A stretch of DNA of 64,000 nt from Argopecten irradians (Eukaryota > Mollusca > Bivalvia > Pectinida > Pectinidae): assembly GCF_041381155.1 (NCBI RefSeq), contig NC_091134.1, forward strand, positions 2,476,001 to 2,540,000, read 5' to 3'. The notes beneath the pieces are model-generated. The model saw nothing but the letters and a program-made list of their open reading frames with translations, was not told where the DNA came from and made no database searches. The position numbers were made by a program, and so were the translations under genes. Below, in pieces: positions 24,616 to 34,894 of the stretch. Numbering within the stretch: the first letter of the stretch is position 1; every line of letters starts with the position of its first letter.

Positions 24616-24945
24616 CGTCCAGTATTGTGAGAGAACAGAACGACCGTGATTGTCACCGACCAGTATTTTGGGTGAGCAGAACGGCCGTGATTGTTACCAT
24701 CCAGCATTGTGGAAGAACAGAACGGCCGCCATGGTTATCGTCCAGTATTGTGAGAGAACAGAACGGCCGTGATTGTGACCGTCCAGTATTTTGGGTGAGC
24801 AGAACGGCCGCCGTCGTTATCGTCCAGTATTTTGAGTGAACATAATGGCCGCCGTGGTTACCGTCCAGTATTGTGAGAGAACAGAACGGCCGTGATTGTT
24901 ACCCTCCATTATTTTGTGAGAACAAAACGCAATTATTGTTAAAAT
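24616..24945. repeat. 41-bp satellite, left block
   Basis: Eight or so units of about 41 bp (CCGTCCAGTATTGTGAGAGA, then ACAGAACGGCCGTGATTGTT). The same family reappears at 25925-26075. Confidence 0.85.
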
Positions 24946-25054
24946 ACCTCTTCTTTATTTACTCTATATAAAAGTTACATGATTAAAATGACTAGCTCCC
25001 TACTTTATTCCAAAACCCTCGCTCAGCTGTGTGTTAGTCTTTCGAAATTTGGCC

Positions 25055-25495
25055 CTGCAGGTAGGGCGTTAGAATTGTACCTGCTGCCCCTATTGCATGA
25101 TCGTAAAAGGCGACTAAATTTAGTATCTTATCTTTTCTCTTCTTCCTAACTGACTTTATCATTCCTAATACCTCCCTTGTCACCGCCTCACTTTTGGCCT
25201 TGAGTTGAGCGTTCGTCTGTGTGAGGAAGGCTAAGGGTTCTGTCCCCTGGCCGAAACACACCAAAGTCTATAAAAGTGTTAGTGTTTCTGTTCCTGCTTA
25301 GCGCTCAGCATACAGGGAGTAGGACGACTGGTTCGCCCGTTGTTAGTCTTATATTACCAGGTGGGGTGTGTTGCTTGGTGTCTTCAGTGATATAGCATTA
25401 TATATAAAGGGCAACAGTCCCACTAAACTGTCTCACTAAGAAGACACAACAAGTACATACCGCAGTCTCCAACAAACTATCGAACTTACACACCT
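25055..25495 (+). mobile_element. Dispersed ~530 bp family, near full, plus sense
   Basis: Starts at CTGCAGGTAGGGCGTTAGAA and runs through GATCGTAAAAGGCGACTAA and GGGTTCTGTCCCCTGGCC to ACCGCAGTCTCC. The terminal ATGACC...CAAA tail is missing. It sits between the two blocks of the 41-bp satellite. Confidence 0.8.
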
Positions 25496-25727
25496 CTGAA
25501 AGCCGGCACACACCCGGACTTGGCTATTTCCGTTTAACTAATCAGATTCGAGGTGGTTCCCGATCACGCCTTCAGTTGCTAGGCGATGTAACAATTGGGA
25601 GGAGCTAGTTTCCGATCACGCCATCTCGGCACAGTCGGTTGACGTAATCAAATGACGTTAGTGTCGATTGGAAACTATTACCAAGCACGTCCTCTTCTTT
25701 ATCTTGTACGCGTGAGGTTTGTAAAAA

Positions 25728-25860
25728 ATGAAATGGATCAGAGGACAATACCTTTCATATGTACATGCACATACCGTTGTTGTGTACATTTTAGGCTACC
25801 TCATAGCTTTTGTATGTATCGGTATATTAAAACAGTTAAAGTATGGTATTGAGAGATATA
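25728..25860 (+). CDS. Possible first exon of an unidentified membrane protein
   Basis: An ATG at 25728 opens 44 codons that end at a strong donor, ATATA|GTAAGTTT, in phase 1. The peptide MKWIRGQYLSYVHAHT is followed by one hydrophobic helix, VVVYILGYLIAFVCIGIL, then a basic segment KQLKYGIERY. This would be a type II signal-anchor or leader. Upstream (25500-25700) the DNA is richer in GC than its surroundings and contains TGACGTAA and TGACGT words that could be promoter elements. I cannot find the following exons, and they may lie among the repeats to the right. The frame would otherwise continue into the satellite at 25925. Moderate to low confidence. Confidence 0.3.
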
Positions 25861-25924
25861 GTAAGTTTCTGGTTTCCCTTGACAAGTCCCGGGATCCCCT
25901 ACATATATCCCTGAACCCATATTT

Positions 25925-26075
25925 TAACTGTATATTACTGTCACGTATTGCGGGGGAACAGAAAGGCCGCAATATTGTTACTGTCCAGTATTGTGGGAGA
26001 ACAGAACGGCAATCATTGTTACCGTCCAGTATTGTGAGACAACAGGACGGCAGCAATTTTTACCGCCCAGTGTTG
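25925..26075. repeat. 41-bp satellite, right block
   Basis: Three to four units of the family at 24616-24945 (GTCCAGTATTGTGGGAGAAC and variants). On the minus strand they supply the last ~25 codons of the gene B frame. Confidence 0.8.
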
Positions 26076-29000
26076 GTCCATCACCGTTGTTTAAGTATGT
26101 ACCGAGACCGTCTGTATTGTCTTTCGGATCAACACTTCTCGACGCCTTCACATTTACGTGTGCTGTTGGGTGTATATTAGGTACTCTGCTAGACATGGGA
26201 CCTCTCGATCTGTCACCCGCACGACCTATCGTCTCATGGTGTATGGTTCCATAAATATTTATAGTGGTATCTGGCTGAAGAATGAAGACACTTGTATGTA
26301 CTTGTGTCACTAACCCTGTATCACGATGGTCAGTTGATGACCGAGACTTTGGTGGACGTCTTTTCTTGCTGCTCCTCCCCGAGGTAGCCTCATTGTCAAG
26401 ACTGAGAGTTCCAGTGAACATGATCATTGTGTCATATTCAACGTAGGTATCTAAAAATGAGGAATACCGGCCAGAACTGAACACACTCCCAATACCAGTT
26501 TCATTCTCAAAACTACCCGTTACATACCAGTAGTCGTCAGTGGAATGAGAAAGTGTTTTCGTGGGATGAATGGTGGATTGAAAAAAATGAGAACTATCAT
26601 GCGTCGGTGAGTCGTTTTCGACCGAAACAGTCTGGTGATTTAGTGTAAGCGTATCCAATGCATGGGAATTCCAGCTTTGTGTTTGCTCTGTATATGGTGC
26701 CGTACTTATAACTGGACGATCTGTATATGTTTGTGTTGAAATCTCCGCTCTGACAATGGTTGTTGCTCCAGATTTCATGTCGCCATTTCCTGTATTTACA
26801 GTTGACCTTTCCGCAATTGTTCTTTGTATTTGCTCTGTATATGGTGTCGTACTTATAACTGGACGATCTGTATGTGGTTGTGTTGAAATCTCCTCTCTGA
26901 TAATGGTTGTTGCGCCAGTTATTTTGTCGCCATTTCCTGTATTTACAGTTGACCTTACCGCACTTGTCCTTTGTATTTGCTCTGTGTATGGTGCCGTACG
27001 TATAACTGGACGATCTGTATGTGTTTGTGTTGAAATCTCTGCTCTGACAATGGTTGTTGCGCCAGATATTTTGTCGCCATTTCCTGTATTTACAGTTGAC
27101 CTTACCGCACTTGTCCTTTGTATTTGCTCTGTATATGGTGCCGTACTTATAACTGGACGATCTGTATGTGTTTGTGTCGAAATCTCAGCTCTGACAATGG
27201 TCGTGGCGCCAGATATTTTGTCGCCATTTCCTGAATTTACAGTTGACCTTCCTGCAACTGTCCTTTGTATTTGCTCTGTGTATGGTGCCGTACTTATAAC
27301 TGGATGATCTGTATGTGTTTGTGTTGAAATCTCAGCTCTGACAATGGTCGTGGCGCCAGACATCATGTCGCCATTTCCTGTATTTACAGTTGACCTTACC
27401 GCACTTGTCCTTTGTATTTGCTCTGTATATGGTGCCGTACTTATAACTGGACGATCTGTATGTGTTTGTGTTGAAATCTCTGCTCTGACGATGGTTGTGG
27501 CACCTGATATTTTGTTGCCATTCCCTGTATTCACAGTTGACCGAATCGCAGCTTGACTAGATCTACGTGGCCGTGGTTTCTGAGCCATGATTGTTCTATA
27601 CAGAATCGGGGTATACAGCACTGTAAGAATGAAACAAACAAATATGTAATTGGTTTACAGCCAGTAATTGGCGATATTGTTACAAAAACAGCGAAAAGTT
27701 TATGTGTTAAGTTTCGATGTACATCCTGTCATCTTCAGACAAATGATCACCAGAATTTATCACGCAATTTTCATGAATGGAAAATTGACTAGAAATTACG
27801 GTTTCATTCGAGATTATTTCAAAATGACATCATAGTTGTAAAATTGCAATAAAACTTTGAGAGATTCGAGAAAATACTCAGCCTTGGCCGTTTCAACATT
27901 TTGAGTATTCAGTAACCATTTGTTTTCTGATATTGCTTTCTTGTTTATAGAGTTTGACCATTATTGGATATTTAGGTCTCAGGAATAAGTGTCATGCACA
28001 AAAACATTGAGATTGAAATGAGTAAGGAATATACATACTTTACAACGTCATACGCATTTGGATCATAATCGAATTAGCATGTATGGTTGTTAATCTAATT
28101 AGACTGCGATGGATGCTATGCTCTACGTCACGCTCCAATACAAGATCGAACAACGATCTGTTCGGGGTCACCATAGCATGACCCCTGGCATAGAATCGCA
28201 AAAATACGTTCGAGAGAATTAACCCAACCGAATGATCCGTAGGCGAGACGCTGATTGACTAACCAGGAGGGTCATGCTGTGGTGACCCCCTAACGGAATG
28301 TTGTCAGATCTTGTATTGGAGCATAACGTAGAGCATCGTATACGAGCGGAATAACAAGTCTAAAGGAACGTGACGTAGAGGAGCGGAATTACAAGTCTAA
28401 TAGATGTGACGTAAAGCATCGTAATGGAACGGAACACAAGTCTAATGGATATGACGTAAAGCATCGTAGTGGAACGGAACACAAGTCTAATGGATGTGAC
28501 GTAAAGCATCGTAGTGGAACGGAACACAAGTCTAATGGATGTGACGTAAAGCATCGTAGTGGAACGGAACACAAGTCTAATGGATGTGACGTAAAGCATC
28601 GTAGTGGAACGGAACACAAGTCTAACGGATATTGCGTAAAACATCGTAGTGGAACGGAATACAAGTCTAATGGATATGGCGTAAAGCATCGTAATGGAAC
28701 GGAACACAAGTCTAATGGATGTGACGTAAAGCATCGTAGTGGAACGGAACACAAGTCTAATGGATGTGACGTAAAGCATCGTAGTGGAACGGAACACAAG
28801 TCTAACGGATATTGCGTAAAACATCGTAGTGGAACGGAATACAAGTCTAATGGATATGGCGTAAAGCATCGTAGTGGAACGGAACGCAAGTCTAATGGAT
28901 ATGACGTAAAGCATCGTAGTGGAACGGAACGCAAGTCTAATGGATATGACGTAAAGCATCGTAGTGGAACGGAAAACAAGTCTAATGGATGTGACGTAAA

Positions 29001-30534
29001 GCATCGTAGTGGAACGGAACACAAGTCTAATGGATGTGACGTAAAGCATCGTAGTGGAACGGAACACAAGTCTAATGGATGTGACGTAAAGCATCGTAGT
29101 GGAACGGAACACAAGTCTAATGGATGTGACGTAAAGCATCGTAGTGGAACGGAACACAAGTCTAATGGATGTGACGTAAAGCATCGTAGTGGAACGGAAC
29201 GCAAGTCTAATGGATATGACGTAAAGCATCGTAGTGGAACGGAACGCAAGTCTAATGGATATGACGTAAAGCATCGTAGTGGAACGGAAAACAAGTCTAA
29301 TGGATGTGGCGAAAAGCATCGTAGTGGAACGGAACACAAGTCTAATGGATGTAACGTAGAGAATCGTAGTGGAACCGAATTACAAGTTTTTGATTAGATT
29401 GTTATGGTTGTAAGATAGACCTTCACATAGAATGGGAGATAACGCCTGTTTGATTTTATGACATTGGTCTCAATACTTCAATACAAATTACTTAACTACA
29501 AATGATCACTTGATCGTAGACTTTGATCAGGTTAGTCTAAGCTAAAGTCCTGTTTACTGAAACATTTACTTATTTTTGTGGTGGTGCAGAATCGAAGTTC
29601 TTCGAAAACACCAGCCAAATGACAGTGATGTTTTGGTGTCCAGAAATAGAAGGGTGTAGTTGAATAATACCTCTACCCACACGCGACTTAATCCGATTTT
29701 TAAAAGGTTTTACCCATACACTACTAAAATTATTTTTAATCAGTATAAAATCAAATATATTCATGTCTTATCACACAACGATGCCTCATATATTTTCAAA
29801 ATACTATATGCATTATCAAATCATTAATCCATTTCACAAATACTTTAAGCAATTATCTACTAAACAACTAATACCGATTTTATTTTTCTGTTTTCATTTT
29901 TTCGACCATGCCCACGAATTCCATGCGTCAGCAAATATTAAATAAGTTAACACAGTTTGATTGGGAAAATTAATGAATGAACTCGTTCTTAATAAATCAA
30001 TTCTATTGTGTCGAGAAGCATATTCAAATAACTATTTTATTGAATATATTTTTGGTACGCTCATATTTGAGGTAAAATAAATCAAAATATTAATGGACGC
30101 TCTAATTAATTGTCCGTAAATTGCAATATAAAATCTTGAATCAGCACAGTAAGTGTTAGGCGAATTTTTGCCATAGCGACTACCACTAAAATCATATCAA
30201 AAATTTTACACTGCTGAAAAGATATCACTAAAGCATCGGTGCTCCTCAATTAAATTATCTTAAAATACATTTGTAAGAATTAACGCACTTATCTAACAAA
30301 AACTTATAAATTTCTCATTATGAAATATGAACCTTTTGTTCCGTGTGATTCACACATATAAAAAGCTCTAACTACCAACAAAACAACGCATGTTAGGAGT
30401 GCGGTGGATACTTATCATTGATGTACGGTGATGTGGCGACAAAAATTAACAGGTCTTTGATACGGATCATTGTTTTACTTACACATGTTGATTAATGCGA
30501 TGCTGATCCAAGGAAATACATGTGAAACCTTCAT
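25978..30534 (-). CDS. Gene B: secreted repetitive Thr-rich protein (2 coding exons)
   Basis: Coding exon 1 is 30534-30483 (52 nt). The ATG follows acceptor ACTTTCAG directly and the donor is T|GTAAGT, phase 1. Coding exon 2 starts at 27620 after CATTCTTACAG and is open to 25978. The joined frame is 564 residues. The leader is MKVSHVFPWISIALINML then LYTPILYRTIMA, a good signal peptide or anchor, followed by basic KPRPRRSS. Six 49-residue repeats follow (STQTHTDRPVISTAPYTEQI core), then a unique Ser/Thr-rich region with SSKKRRPPKSR. The last ~25 residues are encoded by the 41-bp satellite. A GTAAAA donor at about 26060 could instead splice to another exon. A leader exon with donor GAG|GTATGT is at 31469. 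The exon plan matches genes A and C. It is probably extracellular; the function is unknown. Confidence 0.55.
26680..27545 (-). repeat. 147-bp coding repeat array in gene B
   Basis: Six head-to-tail 147-bp (49-codon) units. Differences include GNGDKISG, GNGDMMSG and GNGDMKSG, and HTDRP, HTDHP and YTDRP; most preserve Thr/Ser content. The opposite strand is also open over 183 codons (26756-27307), which I treat as a shadow. Confidence 0.85.
27640..28110. other. Intron sequence of gene B
   Basis: AT-rich. No additional exon or element identified. Confidence 0.4.
28113..28337. mobile_element. MITE with ~70-bp inverted repeats
   Basis: The left arm ATGCTCTACGTCACGCTCCA, TACAAGATC and GGGGTCACCATAGCATGACC pairs with the right arm GGTCATGCTGTGGTGACCCC, GATCTTGTA and TTGGAGCATAACGTAGAGCA. 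The centre is unpaired. The TACAAGATC...GATCTTGTA boundary suggests TA-flanked inner ends. The 45-bp satellite begins right at its right end. Confidence 0.8.
28338..29388. repeat. 45-bp satellite array inside a gene B intron
   Basis: About 23 units of 45 bp (GTAAAGCATCGTAGTGGAAC, GGAACACAAGTCTAATGGAT, GTGAC). Blocks of several units recur in the same order, so larger segments have also been duplicated. Two minus-strand frames stay open for over 300 codons only because 45 is a multiple of three. Confidence 0.95.
29389..30480. other. Intron sequence of gene B
   Basis: AT-rich; nothing recognised apart from the exon that follows at 30483. Confidence 0.4.
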
Positions 30535-31468
30535 CTGAAAGTATAAAACATACATAAACTTTAGGTTTTACATCAATATAGACATTCAAGTGGAGTGGTA
30601 AATGTTTGATTTAGTTCAGCTTTGTTATTTTCATCTGAAGTTAAGCTGATGCATGTTAATCATCTAAAGCGATTCGAATTTTCCGATGGCATTAATGCTT
30701 ATTAATTTGTCGAATACATGTGATGAACTAAGGAATCAATATCTGATATCAACAGAATAGTCTTGTCTTTACTCTTTGAATAAAAACGTCATTTAAAATT
30801 CCAATTTATTTGAATGATTAATATTATCAGATAATATATTATTTACAATTTATTCATTAGAAAAGTTTGCAGAGCTGGTACAATTGAAGTCAAATGTGAC
30901 GTAACTGAGCGAAAATGTTGTGTAATATTTTTCAGTAAAATTGCAAATCGTTTTTTTTTAGAAATAAGCTATGAAAACCATTCAAATGCATGGAGAAATA
31001 TGTATGATGCTTTAAAAGCATTTACAGCTGTACAACATAAATTTTTTATGCATTATAATAGCTGCTTATTTTATGGTTTACATATATTTAGATGATACCA
31101 TTTCCGAAGAGTCACTTAATAGTTACTAATAGCACAGTAAAAATGTACAAAGAAATGGTAGACCACAGCTTAGCTTCATGGTTGGTCTGTGTGTGTTCAA
31201 ATCACTGCAAATATCATATATTGTTTTGCAGTATCGCCGAAATTCAATTTGAGTTCTAATTTGATTTATGAAAATAAAGCCAATTCATAATTCATTGTAG
31301 TATTGTAATTCTTAAACTGTTGATAATCTTTGGTAGAGAATAACATATTAAAAGCTCTTGTTGATTTAAGAGTATGAAAGAAACGGCACATATAACTTTA
31401 AATGATTTTACCTAAAGGTAATTCATATTATTATATTTGACAGATATGTGCCATATAAATTTACATAC

Positions 31469-31530
31469 CTCTTGACCCCGGTAGTGTCCTGTCCAGATAT
31501 GACGGAGGAATGGCATCTATCGGTGTTTTT
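31469..31530 (-). other. Probable 5' leader exon end of gene B
   Basis: On the minus strand GGGGTCAAGAG is followed by GTATGTAAAT, a good donor 0.93 kb before the ATG exon at 30534. The exon's 5' limit is not determined. The GTG...AGG sequence around it contains no ATG-led frame of interest. Confidence 0.4.
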
Positions 31531-32019
31531 TTATTTGATGTATCATATCAGTACATCTGACGGAAGTTCCTATTACAAAATGTGGTTTTGTTCCCCTTGG
31601 GAGTAAAGTGATCAGAGCTGAGCGTCATACCAACACTTCTGTATGTTTACCAGGTCAGATTACATCTACCATTTCATAGTTCTATTTGTAACATTTGCAT
31701 CAAGATCAATACTCAGTATAAGTATTGAATGTTATCTTTATACTTAGTACTTTATATCACACATATAATCTTTTTCGCGCCTTTGTTATGTATCTTTACA
31801 TAAGTAAAAAATATTTGTAAATATCACTTGTACATATATGTATTATAGATACAGAAGAAATGATTATGACACGGATAATAATTAATGATGTTTCAAATGA
31901 GATGTTTTATAGATTAATGATACAATGTCTATATTATTTCGGAAAGTGTTCTGTCGGGCACGTAGAATGTGCCTAACCTCTTTATACGACAACTAAGGGT
32001 AATGTGATGCGTGGTTGTG

Positions 32020-32193
32020 ATGTTGCTATGCTTTTTATATTTTTCCAATTATTTCCTGTTTACAGATGGATGTATATCATTTCAGTGTACAAACAACATA
32101 ACAATCATTAATAATATCCGTCTTACCAATAAAAATGTTAATGGAACAATTTGTGGAATTGCTGTACATGTATCTTTGAAAAGATCACCATAG
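32020..32193 (+). CDS. Possible small secreted peptide or exon (low confidence)
   Basis: From the ATG at 32020 a 58-residue frame begins with a hydrophobic stretch MLLCFLYFSNYFLFT and then carries three cysteines (DGCISFQCTNN, NGTICGIAV) and two or three NxS/T sites. The same place can be read as a splice acceptor (TTTCCTGTTTACAG) followed by a phase-1 exon. I do not recognise a family, and neighbours give no support. Confidence 0.2.
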   Translation: MLLCFLYFSNYFLFTDGCISFQCTNNITIINNIRLTNKNVNGTICGIAVHVSLKRSP

Positions 32194-32689
32194 TTATATA
32201 TATCAAAAGTGATATGTGACTGTGAATCTTTTATAGAGAACAACCAACTAAATAATTTTACATAAACCACAGTGTTAAACTTTGCTTAAGTTTTGTACTG
32301 TATTATTAAAACAAAGGAATATTAGTTAGCTATTGTGTTCTATAACTAAAGTCTAGGTTCTCATATAACACTAGATAAAAAAAAGTTTGGGTCCTTCTGC
32401 TCAAACTCCAACCAGGGTAGCTTCATTGAAATCAGGCGCATTTTGCACTAACAAATCCTGAAATTCTAATATTTTTACCTATTCATTATCAAAATTGATA
32501 TTTTGAACCTAAATCTCAATACGATTTTCCAAATTTATATCAATGTTATCTAGGAATAATTACCTGTCAGAAAACATTTTTACTTTTGAAATTCATAGTT
32601 AGCCAGTCAATCAGCGGCCGGGTTAAAATTCTATCCTGGGCTCAATCTTGTATACAGAAGGGCCATTTCGAAGGTCTTTTTATTTAGTT

Positions 32690-33000
32690 GGTTGTTCCCT
32701 ATACGTTGCCTAGCAGGTAAGATATATAAAGCTGGCTCAATAATATACATAATAATCTTTTTAATTTAGTTTTTTATTTTGCTCCTCTAGCAGTAATTGG
32801 CGCCACTTGTATAGCTCTAAAGATGACACCAGTATCTTCCTAGAAATCCTTTGTGCTACAATGTTGCAGCTACGGAGAAATGTGCAATCCCGGCAGTCAT
32901 TTACATACATAGATTGGCATGAAGAAAAATGAACTTTAATCTTGATTAATAATTCATATTCATTATTGTCTGCCGAAGTTATTAGCATTAGATATCCTTG
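32690..33000. repeat. Dispersed repeat shared with 61060-61300
   Basis: GCTCCTCTAGCAGTAATTGG, TAGCTCTAAAGATGACACCA and CTACAATGTTGCAGCTA occur here in order. Close versions occur at about 61160-61255 in the same orientation. The boundaries are unclear. Confidence 0.6.
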
Positions 33001-33770
33001 TGCACTTATTCTTCTAGACTTCAGGGTTCTTAACTATTTTATTTTCAAGAGGTTCCGTAGAAATCTATTATGTTACATTTAATTTCATTCTAGTTTTATC
33101 TCTAAAACACACAGACATTTGTGTTATATCTCCAAAATTTAAAAGTTAAATTATTCAAGTTAGTATTATTTTTTGGGGTAAATATTACTTACATTCGTAA
33201 TAAGTGAAAATGAAATTTTACGATTCGTCCATCATTGTTGTACACTCGGAGAGAGATGTGTCTGTGTAAAAGATAGACGGCCAACATTGGGGGGGATATT
33301 GTATTTCATCCAAGGAAAAAGCGACGTTTTTTCCCATGTGATTAAATATATTTCTACTAAACACAGACACTGTTATAAATATGAGGTATAATATTATCGT
33401 CGTACATTGGCTCCAATATGGTATGTGGTATGTTCGTACATTAAAACACATGATCGGAATTTTTTTACCACGTACGAATGTTGGTAGACGAACGATAACT
33501 CTTATTTGACTTGTGATATAACTTGAATGAATTATTGAGAAATAAAAATTACTTTTTTTTTCATTTAAAATCAAGGGTACCTTCCATGACATCGTATAAT
33601 TTCAAAAGCAGTGAGATTACCGCCACAATTATTAGTAGCAATGCTCTGAACAACTCGAGACGGCTTTGGCCACTGTATATGACCGTCACGGCGGTCACAT
33701 TTTTAATACTACAAACAAAAGATTAGTTACATTGGTCGAAGAGACGGTGTTAGCCATGAAGTACTGTGTG
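33001..33770. other. Intergenic, no recognised gene
   Basis: A minus-strand frame of 124 codons (33592-33218) has no recognised motif. GTGTTATATCTCC near 33122 echoes the fold-back family at 3040. Confidence 0.35.
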
Positions 33771-33774
33771 TTTA

Positions 33775-34262
33775 GTTAAATCACTGTCCTATTAACAGTC
33801 AGGGTCATTTAAGGACGGCCTCCCATGTATGTGATGTGTAGCGTGTGTGAAGTGCGGGGCGTGTGATTGGGAGACTGCAATTTATTTATGTTGTGTCTTC
33901 TTGTAATAGTTAAACTGTTGTCCGTTTTACATTGCTATCTCACTGAAACATACCGTTGAGGACACCAAACAAACACACCTCACCTGGTCAAATAAGACCG
34001 ATAACGGACAAACCAGTCGTCTCACTCCATCTATGCTGAGCGTTAACCAGAAGCAGAAACTACCACCTTTATAGACTTTGATGTGGCTCGGCCAGGTTAC
34101 ATAACCCAGAGCATTCCTTACAGGGGCGAGCGCTTAACTGAAGGATAGTTTCAAGGATGATGCAAGGAAAAGTAAAAGAAGTTAGTAAGAGAAATTATAA
34201 AATCCTAAATTTAGTCGCCTTTACATTTGAGTTAATAGGTAGAATTGTAGTGCCCTAACCGA
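33775..34262 (-). mobile_element. Dispersed ~530 bp family, near-complete copy
   Basis: Full order of family landmarks is present: AGGGTCATTTAAGGACGGCC at one end and TTTAGTCGCC with GTGCCCTAACC at the other. A second, 3'-half copy follows at 34303-34450 in the same orientation (TTCTATTAATAGCCAGGGTC). Confidence 0.75.
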
Positions 34263-34302
34263 AGGAAATAATACTTGGGGTGGCTTGGCATGTTATAGGG
34301 TT

Positions 34303-34450
34303 CGACGTTCTATTAATAGCCAGGGTCATTTAAGGACAGAATGTCAGTATGTTTTGGGAGGCTGTTGTATATTTGTGCTGTGTCTCCTTATCATAGTGGA
34401 ACTCCTGCCCTTTTTATAGTGCTATCTCACTGAAGCATGCCGCCGAATAA
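34303..34450 (-). mobile_element. Dispersed ~530 bp family, 3'-end copy
   Basis: Contains the tail and GTGCTATCTCACTGAAGCAT, then stops. It is in tandem with the longer copy just upstream. Confidence 0.65.
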
Positions 34451-34894
34451 ACCAGAAAGTCCCTGGGACTGGCTAATCGGAATTGATAATTACTAGTAAT
34501 ATACCAAAGTCATTTGTCAAAATCCACTGAGAATTTCTAAGAGCTCGTGGTGAGTTGTTAATATTTCTCTTGGAACTCCGGATTTTCTCCGTCAAATTTT
34601 CCCGTCTTATAATGGTCTGGAATAGTATTATTGAATATTGATTGTGTAACATAAGGTAAATCAAACTATAAATAACCACAAAACATCAGTATACATTCGT
34701 GTGTCATTTTATTACTTTAAACAAGTTTGGAGAGATGTTTGATAAGTTTTGTGGAAATAGAACTTCATCTACCCTCCTCGTCAAATTATTGAAAGTATGG
34801 TATCAAAAATTTAATACAATTTTACAAATACACATTTAGTAATGAACAAAAACTGTGTATCGTTGTTATATTCTATCAATATTTTAAACAATGA

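Noticed and set aside
26756-27556. Plus-strand Val/Cys-rich repeat protein
   Set aside because: It is the mirror of the gene B coding repeats. Gene B has a leader exon, acceptor and matching phase; the plus frame has none.
28360-29339. Two overlapping minus-strand repeat proteins of 316 and 325 residues
   Set aside because: Both frames are open only because the 45-bp unit lacks stops. They lie within a gene B intron and extend no further than the satellite.
28078-29415. A single long inverted-repeat element spanning the MITE and the 45-bp array
   Set aside because: The apparent outer match (TTAGATT next to GGTTGT) fails when aligned; only seven bases agree.
33218-33592. 124-codon minus-strand frame
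   Set aside because: No recognisable domain, no leader, no splice or promoter evidence. Length is within what AT-rich random DNA gives over 64 kb.
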